Under the pieces are notes generated by a model that saw nothing but the letters and a program-made list of their open reading frames with translations, searched no databases and was not told the origin of the DNA. This document shows, piece by piece, positions 48,006 to 60,253 of a stretch of 64,000 nucleotides of DNA. Numbering within the stretch: position 1 is the stretch's first letter; each line of letters starts with the position of its first letter. The stretch spans positions 15,389,307 to 15,453,306 of the forward strand of contig NC_057920.1 of NCBI RefSeq assembly GCF_018873765.1. Direction: 5' to 3'. Source of the DNA: Telopea speciosissima. Its lineage: Eukaryota; Streptophyta; Magnoliopsida; Proteales; Proteaceae. Both the position numbers and the translations under genes were made by a program.

Positions 48006-49060
48006 TGTGGATCCTTAATAGACACAATTAAGTCAGACGAGTTCAACTGCAATCATAGAAGAAATTAAAGAATCAGAAAATCGTTATTGAACCTTCGGTT
48101 GCTAATAATGGCAACTTGACTTCTACAGAAATTTCTGATCTACAAATCGAACAAACACCAAAAGCAGCAGAACTAACATCACAATTGATTCCCTTAAGGC
48201 AAAGAAAAAATGTACATAGATTTTATTCAGAAAAAAAAAAAACAAAACAGTGTGAGAAGAAGGGGAGGGTGAGACAATGAAATCACCCAGAGAATTGAGG
48301 TTCATCTAAAGAAACTCATTAACTAGTAAAATGAAGACGAACAGAGAAAAATCAAATTAATATCAGAAAAATTCCAGTTTAAGAGGGCACGGACATTATT
48401 CACGATTAGTTAAAACCTAGAGCGTCGCAAGTGCTAAAATTAGGGTAAATTACTTGGAAGCAAAATCACTAACAAAAACCACCGACAACTGCTAATGAGA
48501 ATCACTTGAGGAAACACACACATTATCAGAAATAAAAATAAGAATTATCAGCAGAAAACCATTAAGAAAACCGAAGCCTGCAGGCGGCATCATACTGTTA
48601 ATCATTCGAAAACAGAACCAGAGATCGCTAGTAATCGAAAATCCAAATCCAGTAGAGCATTCACATCTTTACAAACAGTTCAAAGAGAAAAACGAAAAAA
48701 TCAAAGAGGTCACTCACAAAAGAGAAGAGATTAAACGATCTGTACCTTTGAGTTACTTATCCTGCAAAGCAGAAAACAAGAATCGAACTGGAAAATGCAA
48801 TTGATTAAAGAAGAAAGAAGAGTCCCAAATGAAGTGAGAAGATCCTCTGGTTTCAAACGGAATCGAAACGGAGGCTCTTATAGCCTTCCGTCGCGCCCGT
48901 CTGGTCGAAGCTACGCTGCCGAAACGATACGGGAAAAGCCGGTTCGACCTCGGAGGCGAGAGGAGAAGAAGAGAGACCTTGAAAGACTCTGAAAGAGAGA
49001 AAGAATGAGAGATTTATCGTTTTGAATTTATTTTTGGGGGAGAGAGATAAGCACGTGTGT
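48006..49060 (-). promoter_or_regulatory. HVA22i 5' UTR and promoter region
   Basis: About 700 bp of AT-rich sequence follows, then a GA-rich block at 48780-49020, likely near the transcription start and possibly with a 5' UTR intron ending near 48010. A plus-strand Arg-rich ORF at 48795-48992 is antisense to this region and is probably not a gene. Confidence 0.4.
49052..49057 (-). promoter_or_regulatory. G-box CACGTG upstream of HVA22i
   Basis: The minus strand reads ACACACGTGCTT, about 1.05 kb upstream of the ATG and close to the likely transcription start. HVA22 genes are known ABA targets through ACGT-core elements; the link here is inferred. Confidence 0.4.
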
Positions 49061-49676
49061 AGAGATTATACAACTCACCGTCGAACGTGTATCCAACGGT
49101 TCACGTCTACCAGGGTAATAATATCAATGAGCCCGACAAAGAGGACAGAATTATCGTCCTACCTTGTATTTATCATTTATGGATCTTCATTACGTGTAAA
49201 ATGCGAGAATATTAAAAAAGAGCAGGAAAAGGGTGATTGCCGGTTAAGCTAAGCATCTTATGAAAGAATGGATATGGTACGGATAACGAACCGGACTAAT
49301 TGGACCGGCAAGAATGGCTGCAACGATCGGTACGAGGAAGACGATGGGCTGTGCAGGTGAGAGGAGGGTACGAACTGATTCTGCTGTCCTGTGAGCCAGG
49401 TAATGACTGTGCTCATCACTGTCAAAATTGAAGTTCGTTATTTTTTTTTGTTTTAGTGATGCATGTCAAATGTTTGGTGAAATTGCCCAAAGGAATCTGA
49501 GAAACTCATAGGAGAAAGTAAACAAATTCTCATTCTAGAATCTATCTCGTATAGAAGCAACCAAACAAATTCTCATTCTAGAATCTATCTAGTACATAAG
49601 CAACCAAACAATTCCTCATTCTAGGTAAAAATTATTTGTCAAAAATATTTCCACAAATAAAATAAAAATAAAAATA

Positions 49677-49812
49677 GGAAGAATGTTCTCTGTGCCATAG
49701 CGCAGCTCGCGCCCAGGCACATGGGTAGCTTGTGCAGGGGGTAGGGTGGTCATTGCGCTCACCCCCATGTACCTGGGCACAGGATGCACTGTGGCACAAA
49801 GAATAGCGCCCC
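49677..49812. mobile_element. Palindromic Mutator-like MITE, 136 bp
   Basis: Left end GGAAGAATGTTCTCTGTGCC pairs with GGGGCGCTATTCTTTGTGCC from the right. Exact 9-bp duplication ATAAAAATA at 49668-49676 and 49813-49821. The minus strand carries GCAATGACCACCCTACCCC. Same family as 37111-37248. Confidence 0.92.
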
Positions 49813-49889
49813 ATAAAAATAAATGAGAGAAAAAAATAAGAGACAAGTCTCCATACATCAAAGAAGGCACACCACTCATCATGGTTTGT

Positions 49890-51560
49890 AATCTTGGATC
49901 GGATCATCTCGGGACCGGGACCGATCCGTCAAGGTATTCCTAAATTATTCCCTAGATCGGCCGTTCCAATTCGGTACTTGCCTTTTTTGGGTTTTTTTTT
50001 TTTGAATTTTTTACTGATCTGTAACTATTTTAACATTTTATTAATATTTTTGACCGATCCAAACCCGATCCAAAAAAACTTGGATTTTGGTCATTTTTTA
50101 TCAATCCAAGCTGAGTTTGATCGATCGAGATCGGTATTAGATCAGTATCGACGATGACCGATCCCGAGTTCAACCATGCCAAGCCAATGTGTGCACGAGA
50201 AGGAATGTAGGAGGAGAGAGAGAGTGTGTCAAAGAGGAGGAGAGACTGAGAGAGTGAGAAGCATGTAGACGTACCATTGGTAATGTGTATTATTTTCCTA
50301 TAAATTAGTGAAACGAGTTTCCTTCCACCCACGTTGAATTGGATACCATTCACCGTGGGACAAGAGAGGGCGGGAGAAGGAGAAGGAATCATGAGGGTCT
50401 TTTGGAAAAATACTAAACTTACAAGGAGAGAATCCACATAGCTAAACTTTGCATTCAAATCAACACTTTGAAGGTCCTTAACCCCCCTCCCACCAAAAAA
50501 ATAATAAAAATTTCAACACTTCGAATGTAAGTTTCATTTCTAGGATTGCTTGAAGAAAATGTAAAGGAGAACCATTAGGGCCAAGCATGCCTTGCTGTGG
50601 ATTAATGCTCCTTGCCAGTGTATCCAAAGATCTCGTGCTCTTCTTCTCCGGCAATGACAACATACGTTCTTTTAGCATATCCAAACACTCTCAGATGTAG
50701 GGAGTTTCATGGGCACTACCTTTGTTATATGACACTAAAGAACTTACGAAATCTTTTGATAATTTTTTAGGATAAAGTTTTCTTGCACCCATAGAGGATG
50801 GTTCACCCACCATCCTAGGGTTCACAAACCCCCCTAGGGTCTTAGTATGTTCTAAAATACCCTCTCTATAGTCTATACCCAATGTTGCCCTCTCCCATTC
50901 CTCGGTGAATGAGATCCTATTCATCATAGATAGTAACTCGGTCCATGTTTTTATTTTGAAAAATAATAGAAATGTTGCCCATAAATGGTCTCGAGGGCTA
51001 GAACTACGAAGTTGGGCAGGTCTGTTAATGTGGACGTTGAATGGTTTTTATTCAATTAACTTTTGTTTATTTCCATCCAAAAAAAATAAAATGTGTGATA
51101 TGATTCAAGAGTTGGGAATTGGTCGACCACTAGAATTGATCAGAAGAACCCTAGAATCGAGCACAAACCCAATCCCAATTCGTCAAAACCATGATGCCTA
51201 GACGTACATGGGAAGGTATTTGATTGATGGGCAAGAGATTGTGATAGAGATCGTGATTCCTCATGTCTGGTCGCATAGTCTACACTAGTGCAAAGATCAA
51301 TGAAAATGCACGTAAGGGTGTCAATATGAACAGAATTTTTTTATTTCATAGAAAAAAGATCAGTAATTTTGCACGCTTTTGTGTGTAAGCGCAGGATCTA
51401 CGCGAAGAGGTAGAGTACTTTTCCCCCTTGATTTGCTAGAAGCACCAATGGATAGCCTACAGCTACCAGGAAGAAATAAACTCCGAAAAATTGCCCTCCC
51501 AACGAATATCTGATTGGCTAGAAGCACCAAATCCCGAGCTGGAGACAGTCGCGAAGGAAA
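49890..51560. other. Gene-free stretch with diverged GATCC/GATCGG repeats
   Basis: 49890-50170 is rich in GATCGG and CCGATC words, similar in style to 2200-2390, 9110-9240 and 32650-32820. 50210-50440 includes a block like 10445-10520 (TTTCCTTC, GTGGGACAAGAGAGGG). The rest shows nothing identifiable. Confidence 0.5.
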
Positions 51561-51571
51561 TGAGAAATACG

Positions 51572-51850
51572 CTACGGAATGGAGTGAAATATGCGATTCA
51601 ATTTGTTGATAATCATGAGATTATCGAGGACCCTCTCCAGTTCCTTTGAGAGGACAAAACCAAGTGCCATCCAAAATCGCTGTAGTTTCAGCCACACAAG
51701 CATAAGAGTGACCTTTTTCAGCTGCCAAACAAAAAATAATCGGACGGTTGAAATCGCGGCAGACCCGCTTATACCAACTAGACCCGAATTTCCAAGACTG
51801 GCCCCATTTACATTGATTTTGACAAAATCATAGAGAAGAGAGACCAAGTG
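51572..51850 (-). pseudogene. RNase H-like domain remnant (LINE type), frameshifted
   Basis: The minus strand begins FVKINVNGASLGNSGLVGI, the first strand and GNPG turn of the RVT_3 RNase H domain found in plant LINEs. A frame change then gives VCRDFNRPIIFCLAAEKGHS and VAETTAILDGTW. Only the first half of the domain is present. Confidence 0.75.
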
Positions 51851-51879
51851 ATGTGAAATGGAGACTTGGGAGGTTTGAT

Positions 51880-52050
51880 CGAATCCTTATCCCCTTCAAT
51901 GTGTTTTCAATTCCTCCAATTTTTCACATGGGGTGAAAATGATCGTCCTATCCTTTGTCCGAAAACACCGTCCAAGGTAAGATCTATTCCTCTCTATTAG
52001 AGGAATTGAAAGAATTAGAGGTGCCCGTGAATTGAAGGTGATAATTATTC
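51880..52050. mobile_element. Mutator-like MITE, 171 bp
   Basis: Left CGAATCCTTATCCCCTTCAA pairs with the right end read backwards, GAATAATTATCACCTTCAA. The 9-bp flanks are AGGTTTGAT (51871-51879) and AGGTCTGAT (52051-52059), one mismatch. The core reads AAAATGATCGTCCTATCC. Closely related to 61840-62365, sharing AATTCCTCCAATT and GTCCAAGGT. Confidence 0.88.
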
Positions 52051-52059
52051 AGGTCTGAT

Positions 52060-53045
52060 ATTATATGGGCCCTTTAGATAAACCTTAGAAGTGGCCATTC
52101 ACCCTTCTTACATTGTGTGGCAAGTGTTGTAGTAGTACAGAGGAAATATGAATTTCTATCCTACCCACTGGTCATGCTGGCAAGGTATATATATACCAAT
52201 TGTGGAATAATTGAAGATTTGGACTTAGAACCTGGGGGTGGAGGTGGAAGTGTTACTTTGGTGGGGAAGTAATTAGCGAGGGAAGGCTTTTGTGACAAAT
52301 TTCCTCCAATACTGAGGGCAACTGAAATCCAAAGGGATTAGGTATTAGTGGATCTTTCAGGGAAAGGGACCCACCACCTCGCCTAATCGTTGATCCATTA
52401 AAAAGTAAGCACTATACTAGAATACTAGATGATGGAAACACATATTTCCCTCCGCATCAATCCATCCAATTTTGGGCCCCACATCTTTCATCCTCTTATC
52501 ACATTTAAGATTAGTTGGTAGGCCCTCCATAACAACAACAAAAAAGAGAAGATAGAATAAGATACATTGGATGAGAAGAAATCTTGTTTTATTGTTAAGA
52601 ATCCAACGGCTGTGGGTGGAGGGGCCCAAATCCAACCTGAGAGCTTATGACTTAAGTGTCATCAAAATGTGTCCTATTCAACCACTTTACAATGCTTTAT
52701 CCTCGCAACAAGAAGAGAAGCCTTTATTGGTGTTTGACATTAATTATAGTTTCTTTCAAGTTTCAACTATGAGTGTTAGTTGTTATGTTACTTTTGCTCA
52801 TTAATATATATATTTTTTTCTGTGGGGGCGAAATGAAGGAAAAATCATTAAAAGTTTTTTTATAAGAAAAAGAAAACCATTAAAATCAAACAAATTAATC
52901 GTTGGATAGCGGATTTACATATTTATCCCACCATAATATATCCCAATGATGTACTTATAATAAGAGATAAGTTTTATGATTTTAAGGATTGGTTATCTGT
53001 GCCATGGATTAAATATCCCATTTTAATGTGTGCAGGATCTCAGAT
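52060..53045. other. Gene-free AT-rich stretch
   Basis: No conserved ORF, no clear terminal repeats. A short GGTGGAGGTGG run lies at 52232-52243. Confidence 0.5.
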
Positions 53046-53049
53046 TCCA

Positions 53050-53427
53050 GAAGTAAGACTGGGAGGCTGATCGTACTTTTTTTTATTGGATGGAAGATTT
53101 TTGAGTTTTGCTGCAGGAAAAATGGAATCATCAACTACGTGGGAATCTGAATTATACAGTATCAAGACAGGTTTAGACCATGCAGGACATTTAGGCTTGC
53201 AGATAAAAGAAATCTGGTGTACTAATGAATCCATAGTCGATGCCCTTCCATCTTCTACTATGGCACCATGGCCTTATAATCATATTAAGGATTTAATGTA
53301 TATAAGTAATAGAACTCAGAACACTATGTTCAGTTTGTACAAAGATGCACTATGTCTAGCTATAGGTTTAAATCTTGCTTCTCCTGTGCAAGATAGAACT
53401 ATGTCATCTTCCACTACTTCTATCTAA
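53050..53427 (+). pseudogene. RNase H-like remnant, second copy
   Basis: The plus-strand ORF 53086-53427 reads GRFLSFAAGKMESSTTWESE, a SIKTGLDHAGHLGL block and WCTNESIVDAL, then APWPYNHIKDL. This is the middle and C-terminal part of the RVT_3 fold of plant LINE or stand-alone RNase H proteins. An in-frame stop precedes it and the N-terminus is decayed. Confidence 0.7.
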
Positions 53428-53429
53428 TG

Positions 53430-54950
53430 AACTTTGTTTGTTTTTCATCAAAAAAAAAATATTATGGAGAGGGGGAGGGTTCTTCCCATAATCCCATATG
53501 TATATTCAGATGCCTCCTTTTTTCTTTTTTTTTTTTGTCATGTGAAAGAATGATGTAAAAATTCTGATTGTTGGATGTTTAGCGATTCGAATAAATCGAT
53601 GAAGATTCAATATATTCTGTCATGTATTGGCATGTCATCTCGTGTATGTCTATACACCCTAAGGTAGTTCTTGATTTTTTCAATAACTTGATATTAAGCT
53701 TTAAATAAAATTTAAACCTCACCTAAACTGCGAAGTATTAGTTATTGCACTGCATGCATATCTACTTCTGGTGTTTAGGCCGACCTTCTTTCCATCCTTA
53801 TCTCGCCTATATGCATCTTTGCATCTTAGCCTTGTTTATGTTTTGCATAGATATTCTTTGAGCTAGATTAATATCATTAATCAATCAAGTGTCCAATACC
53901 TTGACCAACTAGGAAAACAAATTTGCTGCTCTTTTTATACAATTACACCTCATAACCAAACATAATTATTTCACTAAAATCTAGAAATCGATTAGAAAAC
54001 CAAAACTTTGTTACCTTATATTTATCATGTAGATTCTTTAGAATTACAGCTATTTGCCTTAAACTGCTGCTGGGTGTATGAGTTTATCTTTTGGAAGAAG
54101 CCATGAGAAAATCGCCACTAACACATGACCCAAATCACAAGCACGTGCCACTATGCATGCCAGTATCTTCAATTAAAATCAGTATCAAAGTAATTAATTA
54201 ATGGAAAAGATTCTCTAAAAAAGAATATACCAATGGTCTCTAGCTCTATCTCTCTCTTCTTGATACTCTCTTTCCTCTCCGCCCCCTATGCAAGAACCAC
54301 AGTGCCCCTCACTTGCGTATCTTACACCCACTTGCTCAGAGAATGTCCGTCTCCCTTAATTTATGGGTTGGTAATCGTCATGCTGATGATGTGGGGGTAA
54401 AACATCATACCCAGCTGATGAAAAAGCCCATCATATAGTGTCAGGGAGGAGAAAGAATGTGAAAGGTTATAGATGTCGTTTTTTCATTTCTTTATAATAA
54501 AACAACTAAATGCAGACAAGACTTGTGCACGATTACAGGGAGAAGAGGAATTTTGGTTATTTTGGATGGGCATAACTGTACTCCATGCAAGCCGTGCATG
54601 AAAACTATTGCCCAACTAAATATAGATGTTAGTTTTTAAAACAACTAAGGGTAAAAGTTCTAGCACAGTCTTGCATGCTTGCACGATCGTGCCCCTCTCT
54701 TTCAATAGAGGGTCAAAATGACCATATGCCCCCTATTTAATGCATTGTAACCTCTCCCCACCTTATGCGGTCGTGAATGATAAAAGCCCCCCAAGTTAGT
54801 TGGTATAGTTAAGAGGCATTTGAAAAACAAAATCTGGACTCTTGTCGAGGTCTTTACCAAAGCTGAGATGGTGGGGAACAAATTCTGGGAGGTGACCAAG
54901 GCAGCTTCTCACCCTTCTTTCGGCAGGGTCTCCACCCCTCTTCAGTCATA
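53430..54950. other. Gene-free stretch
   Basis: AT-rich, with a TTTTTTTTGT run at 53520-53540. 54655-54790 contains GGTCAAAATGACCATATGCC, similar to the MITE core, between GGGTAAAAG and CTTTTATC-type ends, possibly another element without a clear target duplication. Broken plus-strand coding follows at 54800-54950. Confidence 0.45.
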
Positions 54951-54955
54951 AAAAA

Positions 54956-55100
54956 TGGGTCCCTCTCCCCTCAAACTTTGTCAAGCTAAATTGTGATGCA
55001 GCATTGCCGTTGGAGACTTCTTCGGAAGCACCCTTTGATCAGACACCGTTGATCCCGAAAAGATTAAGGTGACATACTGCGACGATGCGCACGTGCGAAG
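54956..55100 (+). pseudogene. RNase H-like remnant, N-terminal half, cut by Copia-2
   Basis: Reads WVPLPSNFVKLNCDAALP, then shifts frame near TSSEAPFDQ. The W-x-P-x-x-x-x-VKLN-x-DAA start is typical of RVT_3 RNase H. The C-terminal half resumes right of Copia-2 at 60254. Confidence 0.65.
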
Positions 55101-55108
55101 TGCAAAGT

Positions 55109-55326
55109 GCGCCATCAAAGCTCCACATTGCGCCTTATGCACGCGCACATTCGTACGCGCTCGGACGGTTACCGTCATTGCTCGCAAGTGCACCGTACAA
55201 TCTCTTCTAGCATTACATGTGATAATAATAACTACTAACTACTAATACATATAAACCCAATGAGCTTTCTTTTCATAGCCAATGTGGGACTAAAAGTCCA
55301 CATCAATATTTTGAAAAATTCCAACA
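55109..55326 (-). repeat. Truncated left LTR of Copia-2
   Basis: Matches the right LTR from GCCATCAAAG to CCAACA, including GGACGGTTACCGTC and CTACTAACTACTAATACA. In element orientation it is the U3 end of the 3' LTR; R and U5 are missing. Confidence 0.88.
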
Positions 55327-55711
55327 ATTTTTCTCAATTTTTTAAAATAATTGAGCCTCAGTCAATAAACCCTCTGTACTTCTAAATCATACTTACATAA
55401 AGGTGTCTTTCGGCTTGAACCTTTATGTTGTCAAAATACATTGGTACTTGTCAAAAATGAAGTAGTCGTAGCCTTGAACTTAGAATTTTATAGCGACAAA
55501 TATAATATACTAGACATATGATTTACTTGAACATAGTTTCAATAACACCCGCACATTTATGGACTTGTGCTTTTATCTTAGGTTTTCATAAGTGCCTTAG
55601 AGACAAGCTTTGAATTAGTTGAGTGCATAACCGGTTATTACTACAAGTGTTTTTCCATTGAACTAGTTGATTAGATGTTGGTCTAGTGTCTAGTTGGTTT
55701 TCACTTGTAGG

Positions 55712-57236
55712 TTACCTCTCATTTAAAAGCTTTAAACCCATCTCCCTGGAAGTCTTCCATACCACATCCCTACCCAGGCATTTTGTAAAGGGATCCGCCA
55801 AATTTTCCTTTGACTTTACATAACTAATAGTCACAATTCCTTTGATGAGTTGTTCTCTTACATAGCTATGTCTTAAACTGATATGCCTTGACTTTTCATT
55901 GTAGACTTTATTATAAGCCCTTGATAATGTTGCTTCATTATCACAAGATATTGATATAGCAGGCATTGGCTTAGGCCACAGAGGAATCTCTGTTAAGAGG
56001 TCCCTAAGCCATTCTGCTTCCTTTACTGCCATTGCTAAAGCAATAAATTCAGACTCCATAGTAGAGTGTGAAATTACAGTCTATTTCTTGGATTCCCAAG
56101 AAATTGATCCTCCACCCAAGGTAAATATCCAACCACTTGTGGATTTTGATTCATCGGATCCTGTGATCTAATTAGCATCTGTGTATCTTTCTAGTACTGC
56201 GAGAAAATCTTTATAACTTAATGCATAATTCATTGTGCCCTTTAAGTACTTAAGTATTCTAGAAATTGCATTCCAATGAATTTGTCTAGGGTTATGAGTA
56301 AACCTACTCAAAACACCAACTGCAAAAGCTATATCAGGACGAGTGCACTGCATGGCATACATGAAGCTGCCAATGATACTAGCGTATTCCAATTGAGATA
56401 TACAATTTCCTTCATTAGAAGTTAATCTAATAGAATGATCATATGGGATAGCAACTGGTTTACAGTCCTCATGATTGAATTTCTTTAATATTTTTTTTAT
56501 GTAATGAGACTATGTTAAAGAAATACAATCAGAGGATCTAACAATTTTAATTCCCAAAATTACATTTGCTTCACCCATATCTTTTATATCAAAACACGAA
56601 GATAGAAAAGCCTTTGTCTCCAAAACAGTGTTTGTATTAGTACCAAAGATTAACATATCATCAACATATAAACATATTATAGCACCATGTCCATTCTTGA
56701 ATTTAGAATAAACACATTTATCAGATTCATTTATTCTAAATCCATTTGCTACAACCTTTTGGTCAAATTTATCATGCCATTGCTTAGGAGATTGTTTTAG
56801 ATTATATAAAGATTTGACTAGTTTACAAACCTTACTTTCCTGGCCTTTCAAAACAAACCCTCCAGGTTGTTCCATGTAAACTTCTTCTTCTAAATCTCCA
56901 TTTAAAAAAGCAGTTTTAACATCCATTTGGTGTATAACAAGTTTATTAATCGATGCCAAAGCAATTAATAATCTAATTGTACTAATTCTAGTAACAGGAG
57001 CATATGTATCAAAATAATCAATACATTCTTTTTTGCTTAAAGCCCTTGGCTACAAGCCTAGCTTTAAACTTATTAATGGTTCCATCAGCTTTAAGCTTTC
57101 GCTTAAAAATCCACTTACAACCAATAGATTTAAATCTAGGAGGTAAATCTGTTAAAACCCATGTTTTATTACTCATGAGAGAATCTATTTCATCATTTAT
57201 AGCTTCTTGCCAAAAAATAGAATCTTGAGAATTCAT
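55712..57236 (-). pseudogene. Copia-2 reverse transcriptase and RNase H
   Basis: RT: WQEAINDEIDSLMSN and GCKWIFKRKLKADG (57018-57236), then VKTAFLNGDLEEEVYMEQPG and the active-site LYVDDMLIFG (56510-56959). Next TRPDIAFAVGVLSRF (56168-56392). RNase H: MESEFIALAMAVKEAEWL, CDNEATL and RHISLRHSYVREQL (55712-56059). Stops or shifts separate these ORFs. Confidence 0.9.
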
Positions 57237-57310
57237 GGTTTCTCAAAAAATCAATGGATCATGTTCAATATTATACACACAAGAATATGTAATTTCATTT
57301 CTGTTTCCTT

Positions 57311-58543
57311 CTACCAAGAATTGATAGAAATCTCGACAAAAAGATTTTTTTTCACTCTAACTCTTTTACTTCTTCTATGTTCAACATTCTTATTATTCTC
57401 AGAATTTGATTGAACAATATCTTGATCCTCCTTATTTGTATTTTCATTCTTTCGTTTCCTAGAGAATGAATCCTCAAAGAACTCAGCACCTCTAGATTTC
57501 AAAATTGTATTTTGGCTAACGGTCTCTGTAGATTCCATCGTTAGAAATCTATAGGCCTTGCTATGTTGGGTATAGCCAATGAAAATACATTCAATTGCCT
57601 TTTCACCTAATTTAGGTCTTTTAGGATCAGTTAATCTTACCAATGCTCTACATCCCCATACTTTGAAATATCCAAAAGAAGGTTTTCTCTTCATCCAATA
57701 TTCATAGGGAGTGATATTAGTCTTTTTATGGGATATACGGTTAAGTATATGACAAGTAGCCATTAATGTTTTCCCCCATAAATTCTTTGGTAAGTCAGAA
57801 GTAAGTAAAAGTGTATTCACCATTTCTGTTAGAGTCCTATTTTTCCTTTCTACTACGCCATTCTGTTGTGGACTATAGGGTACCGTTGTTTGATGGATAA
57901 TTCCATAAGCTTCACAAAAATCATCAGTGGAGAAGTATTCTCTTCCCCTATCAGTTCGTAAGATTTTAATCTTACGATCTAATTGGTTTTCCACTTCGAC
58001 TTTGTAGATTTTGAATTTCTCCAAAGCCTCATCTTTAGTCCTTAATAGATATACATATGTGTATTTTGAACAGTTATCTATAAATGTGATGAAATATCTT
58101 TTACCACCTCTAGTTAGAATACCTTCTAACTCATACAAATCAGAATGTACTAATTCTAAGAGTTGTGTATTCCTTTCTACTTTCTTAAAAGATTTTTTAG
58201 CAATTTTAGACTTGATGCATACAGAACATTTGTCATGACTAGAAGATGTGTATTCTAGTAATAAACCTAATTTAGCCATATTTCTCATGCACTTATAATT
58301 AACATGCCCAAGTCTAGAATGCCATGTATCAAAAGTAGAAACAATGTAAGCAGAAGATGAATTTCCATTAATCATATTAAATTTATACATCCCGTTCGAT
58401 GCATATCCTTTCCCAACATAAACTCCCCCTTTGGACACTATGATGTTCCCTGACTCAAACAGGATTTTAAATCCATGTTTGTCAAGCAAGCTTACAGACA
58501 TTAAGTTCTTCCTAATATTAGGAACATGAAATACATCATTCAT
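57311..58543 (-). pseudogene. Copia-2 integrase, open for 410 codons
   Basis: Pre-integrase zinc site H-x-R-LGHVN with C-x-x-C (KCSVCIKSK), then the catalytic core with D in HSDLYELEG, D in RTDRGREY and E in QQNGVVERKNRT, all three D,D,E residues present. GYTQHSKAYR and a lysine-rich C-terminal tail follow. This is the best-preserved reading frame of either Copia. It is part of a broken polyprotein, so function is unlikely. Confidence 0.9.
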
Positions 58544-58757
58544 TCAAAGTAAGTTTTTTCCCTGATATAAGATTCATAACCCCTGTGCCTTTACCTATGA
58601 CCTTAGCAATTGAAGAATTTCCCATAGAGAGATCTTGTCCATCTGCTATAGGTTCATAAACTTTGAACAAATTTTTGTTATTGGCAACATGTTTGGTTGC
58701 ACCGGAATCGATCCACCATTCCTCATTATCACCCACTGCATATACCTCAGATATCAT
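58536..58757 (-). pseudogene. Copia-2 protease
   Basis: Contains EWWIDSGATKHVANNKNLF, the DSGA aspartic protease site of Copia elements, and overlaps the integrase ORF by a few bases in another frame. Confidence 0.88.
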
Positions 58758-58759
58758 AG

Positions 58760-59657
58760 CAGCCCAGTCATCATTGTCAACCGTGTTAGTTTGGTCCTTT
58801 TGTTGCTTCTCCTTGATATAAACTCTACACTGTTTCTTGAAATGACTGACTTTTCTGCATTTTCAGTAAGCCGCTTTGGGGTAAATAAATGTACCCTTCT
58901 TCTTCTCAGAAATAGTGCCTTTCCCATCATACTTTCTCTTCTTGCCCTTAGAAGATGCATTTTCTATGACATGAGCCTTTGGAGATTTTTCCTCCAATTC
59001 AAGTTTATCCAGTTTGCGAGAATTCTCTTCAACTTGGATATACTTAATCAACTCTTGCATAGTCATTGCATCCTTCTTCTGTTTCAACTCTTTTCGACAA
59101 TCTTTCCAAGCAAAAAGTAACTTTGAAATAATAGATGACACTTGGAAAGATTCGTCAAGAGAATGACCCTCAGAGATGATTTGATTCATGAGACCTTGCA
59201 ACTCATAGGTTTGTGAAATAATAGACTTTTCTCCTACCATCTTGTAATCAAACAACTTACTTATAAGAAACTTCTTGTTGCTAGCATCCTCAATTTTGTA
59301 CTTTTTGTCGAGATCCTCCCATAGTTCTCTCGACGTGCTGTCTGCAAATTTGGGCTCATACACATCATAAAGTGTGTTTGACAACCCATTGAGGATGTAG
59401 CCCTTGCACATGAAGTTGTCTTGCTCCCACTTCTAGCGCTGCTGTTTTTGCACTGGTGTCTTTCCACTTGAAGTTTCTACAGTGGTGTTTGTCGATGTCG
59501 GTGCTACTGGTTTCTCTTCGTTCAGGACATGAGCAAGTTTCAAAGCAGTGAGGAAGAAATACATCTTCCTTTTCCAACGTTTGAGAAATGACCCATCAAA
59601 CTTCTCAAGTTTGCTTATCTCGTTCCCAGGTGTCTTCATGATTGCAGTCTCCTCCAT
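58760..59657 (-). pseudogene. Copia-2 gag with broken zinc knuckle
   Basis: The first ORF starts METAIMKT-like at 59657 (MEETAIMKTPG) with FDGSFLKRWKRKMYFFL; after a frame break the capsid continues (59411-58863) with RELWEDLDKKYK and FLISKLFDYKMVG. The knuckle KCRKVSHFKKQC is preceded by an in-frame TGA at about 58863, so the CCHC motif is separated from gag. Confidence 0.85.
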
Positions 59658-59679
59658 TGAACAAGTACTGTCTTAAGAT

Positions 59680-60252
59680 TGTTAGAAATCTGTAATAAAA
59701 AGGAGAGGACAAAAAGATGGCCTGAGTCGAACGAAATCATTCTGTCATTAAGACAGTATTTGCACCCTCCTAATCCTGCAAAGGGTTGCAGCAAACCTGC
59801 CTCCCAAGATAAATCAGGCAGACTATTACTGGTTATAGAGACAGTAACACTGTGAAGCTATCAAAGATTTTTTTGATATGTGGATTGAGAGAATTAGTGA
59901 CCCATTTATAGGCCCACAAGGCCTGTTCGGATGGGTCACACCCATTGGCTCATATGGCTTGACCTGACAGGTCATGACTATTGGGCTGGGCTCCCTTGGC
60001 TGTTCGTGTGGGCTGCAACTCTTGGGGCCATCAAAGCGCCACATTGCTCCTCACGCACGCGCACGCACACCCACACGTGTACGTGCTTGGACGGTTACCG
60101 TCCTCGCTCGCAATTGTATCGTACAATCTCTTCTAGCATTACATGTGATAATAATAACTACTAACTACTAATACATATAAACCTAATGAGCTTTCCTTTC
60201 ATAGCCGATGTGGGACTAAAAGTCCACATCAATATTTTGAAAATTTCCAACA
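59680..60252 (-). repeat. Right LTR of Copia-2 (5' LTR), about 573 bp
   Basis: The minus strand starts TGTTGGAAATTTTC at 60252, a common Copia LTR start. CCTATAAATGGGTCAC near 59910-59925 may be its TATA region. I place its 3' edge at TTTCTAACA near 59680 because no partner is available there. Confidence 0.7.
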
Positions 60253-60253
60253 T

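Larger units (their letters stand above)
55109..60252 (-). mobile_element. Ty1/copia retrotransposon Copia-2, truncated at its 3' end
   Basis: Gag, protease, integrase, RT and RNase H lie in Copia order on the minus strand. The complete LTR is on the right (about 59680-60252). On the left only 55109-55326 remains, matching 60028-60252 closely and ending in the same CCAACA edge. No target duplication could be found because of this truncation, and the Met-tRNA primer site is not evident. Reading frames are interrupted only a few times and the shared LTR part is very similar, so it looks younger than Copia-1. It lies between two halves of an RNase H remnant. Confidence 0.9.

Noticed and set aside
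48795..48992. Arg-rich plus-strand ORF of 65 codons
   Set aside because: Antisense to the HVA22i 5' UTR/promoter, in a GA-rich stretch, with no supporting motif.
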